From NCBI RefSeq assembly GCF_007829835.1, contig NZ_VIWP01000012.1, positions 1 through 64,000 of the forward strand: 64,000 nt of DNA. The letters run 5' to 3'. Below the pieces are notes generated by a model. The model saw only the letters and a program-made list of their open reading frames with translations. It was not told the origin of the DNA and searched no databases. This stretch comes from Neorhizobium alkalisoli (GTDB lineage Bacteria; Pseudomonadota; Alphaproteobacteria; Rhizobiales; Rhizobiaceae). Positions 52,425-59,893 of this stretch are shown here, in pieces. Within the stretch, counting starts at the first letter, position 1. Each line of letters begins with the position of its first letter. The position numbers were made by a program, and so were the translations under genes.

Positions 52425-53945
52425 ATGTCCTTCCGCGATCGGGATGCAATGGAAAAGGGAGCGCGTGCCCCCTCATTGCTCAACTACATCGCAAGAGACA
52501 ATTCTACGCTGCGCAGGACGCCCGGCGGCTCGAAAACCAATCCTCCCCATCCGAAAACAGATACCCCCGTCAGCCTCGACGGTATCGGCGAATTCCTGGA
52601 ACTCGATCTGCGCCGAATCCTGGTCTGGCTGCGAGACGGAATAAAGCTGGCAATCGTCGTCGGTATCGTCTGCGCTATCCTTGCAGCATGTTACGGCCTG
52701 CTCGCCAAGCCCCGTTATACGGTGAGTTCGGAAGTCTATATCGAGCCTGCCAATCTTCAGGTCATCAACAATGATCTCTATGCGCAACCCTTGCAGCAAG
52801 GAGATCGCCAGGCTCTTGTCATAGCCAACCGCGCGCGACTGATGACATCAGGCAACGTGTTGACGCGTGTTGTCCAGACTTTGAAGCTTGCCCAAGATCC
52901 GGAATTCTACCAGCCGCCGAGTGGCCTGTTCAGCTCGCAACCGTCCAGCGCCCGCGCAAATGCGGATGCCGAACTGGGAGCGCTGAAATCACTGCGAAAG
53001 AAAATCACGCTGAACGCGGATGGTCGGACATTCATCGCGGAGCTGCTGGTTACCGCATGGACGGCGGATAAGGCTATCGCCATTTCAAATGCGATCGTTA
53101 CGTCGTTCAACGCCGAGCTTGCCGGCACGGAAGCGCAAACCGCCGGCAGGGCGGCGAGCGCCCTCGACGAGCGCCTTGCAGCCCTCAAATCCAGTGCGCT
53201 GGCCGCAGACGAAGCGGTGGAAAGTTATAAGCGCACCCACGGGCTTTCAACTGGCGAAAACGGCCAGCTTGTCAGCTCGCAGGCCATGACGCAGACGAAC
53301 ACGCAGATCCTGGCGGCACGCACCCGCGTGATCAATGCCCAGACCAATTATAATTCCCTTTCCCGTGCAAATGATACGTCGACCGCAACCATTCCCGAAT
53401 TCTCCGACACGTTACGGGAACTGAAGCTGCGTACGAGCGCGCTCGAACAGCAGCTTGGAGCGCAGGAAACGACCTATGGTGATCGTCACCCGTCCATTTC
53501 GAAGATCCGCAACGAGCTGGCAACGGCACGAGAGCAGGTCAGGATCGAACTTCGACGTGCCATCAATGTTGCTAAGGCGGAACTCGATCGGGCAAATGAG
53601 GCTCTGAAACAGGTGACTGCCAACATGACGGCGCTTGAAAGTGCATCTTTCAGCGACGGCCAGTCGCAGGTAGAGCTTCGAGAGCTCCAGCGGGATGCAC
53701 AGGCAAAGACGCAGATTTACGACAGTTTCCTCGTACGCGTCGGACAGATCGCGGAGAGAGAACGGATAACGACCGATACGGTTCGCGTGGTTACTCCGCC
53801 GGTGCCACCGAGTGGACGTTCATGGCCTCCTGGCCCTGCAATGCTGTTCGTTGTCGGCGGCATTCTTGGCTTTATGCTGGGATTGGGTCTGTCGGTGATC
53901 CGCGGCATCGTATCCGACCTGCGACGCCAAGATATTGCTGGCTAA
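52425..53945 (+). CDS. Chain-length protein of the Wzz/GumC family (no kinase domain)
   Basis: The 506-residue protein has a cytoplasmic N-terminus, a first span near residue 80 (LAIVVGIVCAILAACYGLL), a large periplasmic coiled-coil domain (about 100-470) and a second span (MLFVVGGILGFMLGLGLSV) near the end. It sets glycan chain length with a polymerase. The tyrosine-kinase half found in many BY-kinase/GumC fusions is absent, and no separate kinase gene is in the locus. The next gene starts within its last bases or 4 bp after. Confidence 0.88.
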   Translation: MSFRDRDAMEKGARAPSLLNYIARDNSTLRRTPGGSKTNPPHPKTDTPVSLDGIGEFLELDLRRILVWLRDGIKLAIVVGIVCAILAACYGLLAKPRYTVSSEVYIEPANLQVINNDLYAQPLQQGDRQALVIANRARLMTSGNVLTRVVQTLKLAQDPEFYQPPSGLFSSQPSSARANADAELGALKSLRKKITLNADGRTFIAELLVTAWTADKAIAISNAIVTSFNAELAGTEAQTAGRAASALDERLAALKSSALAADEAVESYKRTHGLSTGENGQLVSSQAMTQTNTQILAARTRVINAQTNYNSLSRANDTSTATIPEFSDTLRELKLRTSALEQQLGAQETTYGDRHPSISKIRNELATAREQVRIELRRAINVAKAELDRANEALKQVTANMTALESASFSDGQSQVELRELQRDAQAKTQIYDSFLVRVGQIAERERITTDTVRVVTPPVPPSGRSWPPGPAMLFVVGGILGFMLGLGLSVIRGIVSDLRRQDIAG

Positions 53946-53949
53946 GCGG

Positions 53950-55098
53950 ATGATGCCTGGTGCTCGCGTGACATTCCACGTACCCACCCTTTCCGGTGGA
54001 GGAGCCGAACGCGTTTTTGTCCTGCTGGCAAATGAGCTATCACGGCGTGGATACGACGTCACACTTCTCGTTTGGAACGGGAAAGGTCCGAATGCCGCGC
54101 TTATCGATCGCAATGTCGATCTGGTCAGCTTCGATATGCCGATGTCGCAAGGCCGTTTTGGCAAAATGGCAACGATCCAGGGGCTGCTTCGAACGGCCCG
54201 GTTCTTTCGTCGGCAGAAACCCGACGCAGTTTTTTCCGCCCTGAATTTCGCCAATCTGATCATCGCCATCGCCTTGAGGTTGGCGGGGTCTGGCGCCCGA
54301 TACTTTCCATCCTATCACAACGCGATGGGGCTGAAGACCGAAGGCCTCGCGTATTATATCGTTCCTGTTCTCAACCGCATCACGATAACGCGCACGGCGA
54401 AGGCGATCGGTGTATCTTCCGGTGTCAGCCGCAATCTGGTTGAGAAGGGTTTTCACGTCGATCAAGTGGTGACGATCTACAATCCGCTTCCGCCGCAGAC
54501 GCGTCGAAACCCTGACATATACGCTTGGGAAGAGACGCTTTCCACTCTCGGAGAAGGCCCGATCGTCGCAGTTCTCGGCAGACTGGTTCCGGTCAAGGAT
54601 CACGGCACTCTTCTTCAGGCCTTCCGGCGCGTCTTGAGCAAAATGGATTGCCGGCTGGCCATATTTGGTGACGGCCCTTTGGCAGAGGCGCTTTGCGATC
54701 AGGCCCGATCGCTCGGGATCTCGGATCGTGTCATGTTCGCGGGATACGTAAACGATCCGGCTGCGTGTTATGCTGCGGCAGATCTCGTCGTGTCTTCGTC
54801 GATCAGCGAAGGCTTCGGCAATGTTCTGGTCGAGGCCATGGCGGCAGGCGTGCCTGTGGTCTCGACAGATGCTCCCTATGGTCCTCGAGAAATTCTGGCC
54901 GGCGGTGAGTTCGGGGCGCTCGTTCCGGTTGGTGATCCCGTTGCGCTGGCAGATGCAATCCTGTCGACGCTCGGCCGTCCTGTCGATGAAATGAAGCTGC
55001 GGGCGCGGGCGCGGGATTTCGATATCAGCACGATTGGAGATCGATACGAGGCGCTTCTTGAGGCCGATCGAAAGCCCGGCCAGGGGCGAAATCTCTGA
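53950..55098 (+). CDS. GT4-family glycosyltransferase
   Basis: The 382-residue GT-B enzyme has a glycine-rich loop VPTLSGGGAERVF in the N-terminal domain and the donor-site block SEGFGNVLVEAMAAGVPVV with the two spaced glutamates of GT4. It transfers a sugar from a nucleotide donor to a lipid-linked acceptor on the cytoplasmic face. Start choice is unsettled: ATG at 53950 or 53953, or TTG at 53935, which overlaps the upstream gene by 11 nt. Confidence 0.9.
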   Translation: MMPGARVTFHVPTLSGGGAERVFVLLANELSRRGYDVTLLVWNGKGPNAALIDRNVDLVSFDMPMSQGRFGKMATIQGLLRTARFFRRQKPDAVFSALNFANLIIAIALRLAGSGARYFPSYHNAMGLKTEGLAYYIVPVLNRITITRTAKAIGVSSGVSRNLVEKGFHVDQVVTIYNPLPPQTRRNPDIYAWEETLSTLGEGPIVAVLGRLVPVKDHGTLLQAFRRVLSKMDCRLAIFGDGPLAEALCDQARSLGISDRVMFAGYVNDPAACYAAADLVVSSSISEGFGNVLVEAMAAGVPVVSTDAPYGPREILAGGEFGALVPVGDPVALADAILSTLGRPVDEMKLRARARDFDISTIGDRYEALLEADRKPGQGRNL

Positions 55099-55536
55099 CC
55101 TTGGATTGGTAAACAGTTTCCGCAAGCAAAAACATGCGTGCAAACATAATTGCGCCGCCTATTGCTCCAAACGAGCCCGCTTCTCGCAAGGGCCTGGTCC
55201 GCCTTCTCGATTTGTTGGATTTTTTCCCGTTTCGAACCGTCTGAAGGTAAATAAAGGCTTACAAATTGCGCGCGCAAGCAGCGTCTAAATGACGTATTTC
55301 CTTCAGATTCCGGCCGTTCCGACTGATCGCCAAAGCTTGGATGTATTGAATCATAGTATAGATTCCGAATTTGAAGATAAGTCTAACGATTGCCTTAACC
55401 TTTGCGGAACGGGTCGTATGCTATCGCGACATCAATTCACATCGGCGTTGCACGCCCCATCATAACCGACTGATTGTAACTTTACTTGATAAAAGCCCTT
55501 TAGTTGCGCCTTCGCGCCAACCCAGGAGTTGCGGAA
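55099..55536. promoter_or_regulatory. Intergenic region before the sterol-desaturase-type gene
   Basis: No gene is supported in these 438 bp. The sequence is richer in A and T than its surroundings, especially at 55195-55400, and may contain a promoter for the genes from 55537 onward. No intrinsic terminator with a T run was identified for the GT4 gene before it. Confidence 0.4.
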
Positions 55537-56538
55537 TTGAACAGCATCCTGTCCGAATTGATCACGCGTCTCTCCAACAAGCTTTCCAGCTCCAGCCTGA
55601 TCGCAATGGGGGTTCTTTTTCTCGTCGTGTTTATTTGTGCTGCGGTGGCCTATAGGCGGACCGTCGAGCACAGATCGCTCAGGGACTTTTTTGACTTCGC
55701 TTTCCCCGCCGAAATCATCTGGCACCCGTCGGCAAGGGCTGATTTCTTGTTTTGGATCACCAAACGGGCGATCATGCCGTTCCTGCTGATCCCGGCTGGT
55801 GTAACGTTCGTGTTTGGCGTCGGCTATGTGACGCACCAGGCGATCGCGGCTCTGTTGCCGGTCGAAACGCCTATTTTGCAGGGTCCGGCAGGGCCGGTGA
55901 CGACCCTGATCTTCACGATCACGATGCTGCTGGCCTACGACATCTCCTACTACCTCTATCACGTCGCCCAGCACCGCTATCCCTTCCTGTGGGAGCTGCA
56001 CAAGGTTCATCATTCCGCCGAGGTGATGGTTGGCGTCACCAAGGACCGCGTGCATCCCCTCGATGATCTGATGAACCGTGCGTGGGATGGTGTGATCCCC
56101 GGCATCTGCTTCGGCATATGGAGCATTTTTGCGTTGAACCTGGTCGAGCTGACCGTGTTCGGCATCAATGTATATATCCTCCGGAATATCCTGATGATGG
56201 ATTTCGTGCGCCACACGCATCTCAAGATCTCGTTTGGTCCCCTTAACCACGTGATCCTGTGCCCGCATTGGCACCAGCTCCATCACAGCGTCAATCCCCG
56301 CCACTACGACAAGAATTTCGGCCTGTTGTTCTCATTCTGGGACCGGATTTTCGGCACGCAGGCTGTTCCACATCCGGATGAAGATTTCAGATTTGGTCTG
56401 ATGGACCGCGATGCCGCCGACTACCAATCGCTCTTCGGCCTCTGGATCCTGCCGCTGAAGAAGATGTGGAAACACATGACGCGGTTTTTCCGCAAACTTT
56501 TTGGAAATGCTTCTACGCAAAGCAGGCCCAACTCATGA
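55537..56538 (+). CDS. Sterol-desaturase/fatty-acid-hydroxylase family oxygenase
   Basis: The 333-residue membrane enzyme has the histidine-box pattern of di-iron lipid oxygenases. HVAQHRYPFLWELHKVHH comes in the middle, the second set is HWHQLHHSVNPRHYDKNFG, and an earlier part precedes spans at about 40-100. It may hydroxylate or desaturate an acyl chain or sphingoid-type lipid. The TTG at 55537 follows AGGAGTTGCGG; a TTG at 55504 would add 11 residues. It overlaps the next gene by ATGA, so its lipid work is probably coupled to glycan building. Substrate not determinable. Confidence 0.82.
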   Translation: MNSILSELITRLSNKLSSSSLIAMGVLFLVVFICAAVAYRRTVEHRSLRDFFDFAFPAEIIWHPSARADFLFWITKRAIMPFLLIPAGVTFVFGVGYVTHQAIAALLPVETPILQGPAGPVTTLIFTITMLLAYDISYYLYHVAQHRYPFLWELHKVHHSAEVMVGVTKDRVHPLDDLMNRAWDGVIPGICFGIWSIFALNLVELTVFGINVYILRNILMMDFVRHTHLKISFGPLNHVILCPHWHQLHHSVNPRHYDKNFGLLFSFWDRIFGTQAVPHPDEDFRFGLMDRDAADYQSLFGLWILPLKKMWKHMTRFFRKLFGNASTQSRPNS

Positions 56539-58466
56539 ACATGCACACTCTCCCCAATCGGGCCGACGTCACGAAGCTGGAAGTCGTCAACACAACTGGA
56601 CGTCTCAACGAAATTGGACCTCAGTGGACCGAGCTCTGGACGCAGACCGGTGGTCAAATCTTTCAAAGCCATGCTTGGATCAAAGCATGGTGGGACACGC
56701 TTGCGGAGCGCGAGCAGTGCGAATTGCGGATCGGCCTCATTTGGCGGCAGGACATGCTTGTCGCTGTCATTCCGTTGGCAATCACCCGGCGCAAGGGTGT
56801 GCGCTTCCTTGAGTGGGCGGCCGGCGCTTATTCCGACTATGGTGATATTATCATCTCTACGGACTGCCCCGACGCAGCTCTTGCACAGCTATGGGGAAGG
56901 CTGTGCAGGGCGCGGGGCTTCGACCTTGCCTTTCTCAACCGCCTGCTGCCCAATGCAAACGCCCGTCGGCTGATTTCGGTCAGTGCGGCAAGCGGCGTCA
57001 AACTTGAACCACATCATCGGCAGGAAACCAGTTATCGCGTGGAGCGACGGTGGGAGACCGGAGAGGAATGGCTCGAGAGCAAGCCGAAGAAAATCCGTCA
57101 GGAATACCGTCGCCATCTTCGCATCCTCGGCGAAATGGGAACGATCGAGTTCCGCATGGTTTCCAGGGCAGAGGATCTCGGGGATACGCTTGAGCGGCTC
57201 GTCGAGCTGAAGCGTGGAAACCTTGCAGCTCAGCAACTTGAATCGGCAATGTTCGAGGACAAGCACGTACTTGAGGCCTTCATCAACGCGCTGTCCGCCG
57301 CAGGCATCCTTCGTTTCTTCCTGCTTGAATGCGACGGGGAAATCATCGCGGCGTCGCTAAATTTCGTTCAGAACGATGTCATGATGGTCTATGTCACGAC
57401 CTACGATCCGAAATTTAGCCGTGGATCTCCAGGCGATGTCCTGATGACAGAATACGTCAAATGGTCGATCGACCACGGCCACCCTGTAATCGATTTTCTT
57501 TGCGGAGCGGAGAGGTTCAAGAATAAATTCGCAACGGATGCTGTCGCGCTGGAATCGGTTCTGGGCGCTAAGAGCCTCAGAGGCCTTGCCGCCTATATCG
57601 CTGACGACCTTCGGCAAAAGTTCAGGCGAGTTCGTCATTCCCGACCGGCGTCGGTGAAGCAATTTCTTCAGGCCGATTCGCCTGAAGTCGAGCAGATCAC
57701 GATTCACGAATCGGGTCTCCCCGACAACTATTCCGTTCTGGGTCTGCAGATTAGTGAAGTGACCCTGGAAAGGGCATTTCGCTATTTTGTCCACTGGTCC
57801 AAGGACCCGGTTGGACGAACCGTTGTCGTGCGCGACGTCCATGGCATTGTGAAAGCGATCGATGACCCTCAACTTGCCAGAATCCACAATTCGGCAGACA
57901 TGGTCACGCCGGATGGAATGCCTCTCGTGTGGTCTGGAAGGATGTTGGGCAGATCGGTGAGCCGGACATGCGGGCCTGACCTGATGCACTACGTCCTCAA
58001 GCATTCCGCACGGGCGAACCTGAAGCACTACTTTTACGGCGGCAAGCCCGGTGTTGCGGGTCGTCTCAAGCTAGCATTCGAAAAGCGATTTCCAGATGTT
58101 GGAATTGTCGGAACTTCGACGCCGCCATTCCGTACGATAACGGACGAAGAGTTGAACGTCGTTGCCGAAGAAATTCGCCAGAGCGGAGCGCATGTTGTCT
58201 GGATCGGCATTTCCAGCCCGAAGCAGGAATATCTGATCGAGCGCCTGAAGTCCCTGGTGCCTGCTACGTTCATCGGCGTGGGTGCGGCCTTTGACTTCCA
58301 CACCGGAGCTGTCAGTCGCGCTCCCTACTGGATGCAGGTTGCAGGCCTCGAATGGGGGTTCCGGCTTTTTTCCGAGCCGCGCAGATTGTGGCGGCGCTAT
58401 CTTATCGTTGCCCCGCGTTTCGTCTGGCTGATGCTGAAGGACCATTTCTCAAAACATCCGGTCTAA
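56535..58466 (+). CDS. Fusion: FemAB/GNAT-like domain plus WecG/TagA glycosyltransferase
   Basis: The 643-residue protein joins two parts. Residues ~1-370 form an Acetyltransf_6 (BioF2-like) domain with the core KPKKIRQEYRRHLRILGEMG and the VYVTTYDPKFSRGSPGDV end. Residues ~395-643 form a GT26 WecG/TagA/CpsF domain, with TPDGMPLVW near 457 and GISSPKQEYLIERL near 557. The second part should transfer an N-acetyl-mannosamine-type sugar to a lipid-linked acceptor; the first could acylate it. The ATG at 56535 overlaps the desaturase stop. Confidence 0.85.
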   Translation: MNMHTLPNRADVTKLEVVNTTGRLNEIGPQWTELWTQTGGQIFQSHAWIKAWWDTLAEREQCELRIGLIWRQDMLVAVIPLAITRRKGVRFLEWAAGAYSDYGDIIISTDCPDAALAQLWGRLCRARGFDLAFLNRLLPNANARRLISVSAASGVKLEPHHRQETSYRVERRWETGEEWLESKPKKIRQEYRRHLRILGEMGTIEFRMVSRAEDLGDTLERLVELKRGNLAAQQLESAMFEDKHVLEAFINALSAAGILRFFLLECDGEIIAASLNFVQNDVMMVYVTTYDPKFSRGSPGDVLMTEYVKWSIDHGHPVIDFLCGAERFKNKFATDAVALESVLGAKSLRGLAAYIADDLRQKFRRVRHSRPASVKQFLQADSPEVEQITIHESGLPDNYSVLGLQISEVTLERAFRYFVHWSKDPVGRTVVVRDVHGIVKAIDDPQLARIHNSADMVTPDGMPLVWSGRMLGRSVSRTCGPDLMHYVLKHSARANLKHYFYGGKPGVAGRLKLAFEKRFPDVGIVGTSTPPFRTITDEELNVVAEEIRQSGAHVVWIGISSPKQEYLIERLKSLVPATFIGVGAAFDFHTGAVSRAPYWMQVAGLEWGFRLFSEPRRLWRRYLIVAPRFVWLMLKDHFSKHPV

Positions 58467-58523
58467 TAGCAGTTCCCTCGTTTCGGACAGGAATGTCGGC
58501 ATTTAATTTCAGGTAAATGAAAC

Positions 58524-59618
58524 ATGAAGAAAGCTTTGACCGTCCTGGTGACTGCGCCATCGCTGGCTCATTCGAAAAACGTGTCTGGTGTTTCTTCCGT
58601 CGTGCGCGAACTCATAGCAGTGCTCGATGGAAAATTTCGTTTCAGGCACTTGCGGGTGGGATCAGAGCAGAATCCGAGCAGGTTTCTCCCCGCACGGATC
58701 GATAGCGTTGCCCGTACCGTAGGAGCGTTCTTCATTTGCCTTTTTGGCAGCTACGATATTCTCCACGCCAATGTTGCGCTCAACCGAAAGTCGATGATGC
58801 GTGAGCTGCTCTTATGCGTGGCAGCCCGATTGCGCGCCAAACCCATCATACTCCACCTCCATGGCGGCACTTATATCGAAGAGATTCCGCACGGTACGAT
58901 CGCATGGCTGCAGAACGGCCTTTTCGACATGGCGAATACCATTGTCACGTTGAGCGAACGCGAGAGACGTCTGTTGACTGCAAGACGACCGGATTGCGCG
59001 TCCAAATTCCGAGTCGTCTATAACGGAACTCGTGTCCCTACCGCACTCGATCGGCCGAAGAAAAAGCCGGGCAGAATCGATGTCGTTTTCGCAGGGCGGC
59101 TCGTGGAAGAAAAGGGGATCGCGGCAATCATCAACCTGGGGCGCCGTATCAAAGGCACAGGTGGTATTTTTCTTCACATTTACGGCGAGGGAAATCTAAG
59201 GCCGCAGTTGGAGGAGCTGGCGGATAATTCATCGGTCTTTTACCACGGGATCTTCTCGCCTTCGGATCGGGAAAAGATCTTCAATGGCTGTGACATCATG
59301 ATCCTTCCTTCTTTACGAGGAGAGGGAATGCCGATGGTTGTCGTCGAAGGCATGGCAGCCGGGGTCGTGCCGGTATGCACTCAGTTATCGTCCGTCCCCG
59401 AAATCATCACGGATGGACAGAATGGGGTTCTGCTTTCCGCATCAAGCGGAGAGGAAATGCATAATGTCCTGCTCGCACTTTTGAAAGATCCAGATCATCT
59501 GGATAGGATGTCCACACAGGCCCACGACTTCGCCAGAAGCCACCTCGATTCATCCGTCAACATGGCGATCTTCGACGGGTTGTATCGTCGAGCGACCAAC
59601 AGCCTGTCTCTCGAGTAG
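58524..59618 (+). CDS. GT4-family glycosyltransferase (second)
   Basis: The 364-residue GT-B enzyme has the loop HSKNVSGVSSVVRELI in the first domain, a hinge, the FAGRLVEEKGIAAIINLGRR segment and the donor-site glutamates in GEGMPMVVVEGMAAGVV. It probably adds a sugar to the same lipid-linked unit as the neighbouring genes. The ribosome site is weak. It ends the polysaccharide locus; the 275 bp after it show no gene. Confidence 0.9.
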   Translation: MKKALTVLVTAPSLAHSKNVSGVSSVVRELIAVLDGKFRFRHLRVGSEQNPSRFLPARIDSVARTVGAFFICLFGSYDILHANVALNRKSMMRELLLCVAARLRAKPIILHLHGGTYIEEIPHGTIAWLQNGLFDMANTIVTLSERERRLLTARRPDCASKFRVVYNGTRVPTALDRPKKKPGRIDVVFAGRLVEEKGIAAIINLGRRIKGTGGIFLHIYGEGNLRPQLEELADNSSVFYHGIFSPSDREKIFNGCDIMILPSLRGEGMPMVVVEGMAAGVVPVCTQLSSVPEIITDGQNGVLLSASSGEEMHNVLLALLKDPDHLDRMSTQAHDFARSHLDSSVNMAIFDGLYRRATNSLSLE

Positions 59619-59893
59619 ATTTGCGGCTTGGCGCTATTGAGCCTCAGCTATCTCGGCAGTTGACGCAAAAATTTATGTGCTCCCCGATTTCAGGCCAGCT
59701 GGCGCAAGAATTTTCCGGGGGGCATGCTCTGGGACCAAACTTTAGCCCGGAGGCCGCTGCGAAGCGTGTATCGGTTATTCGATACAGTAGGAGCCACCAT
59801 CCAGAATTGAGCAGTTTTGCACCGGTAGATTCGCAATGATGGGATTGCCGGTTCAGATCTTTTCAAGACCCGAATATCGAAAATCCGACAAAG

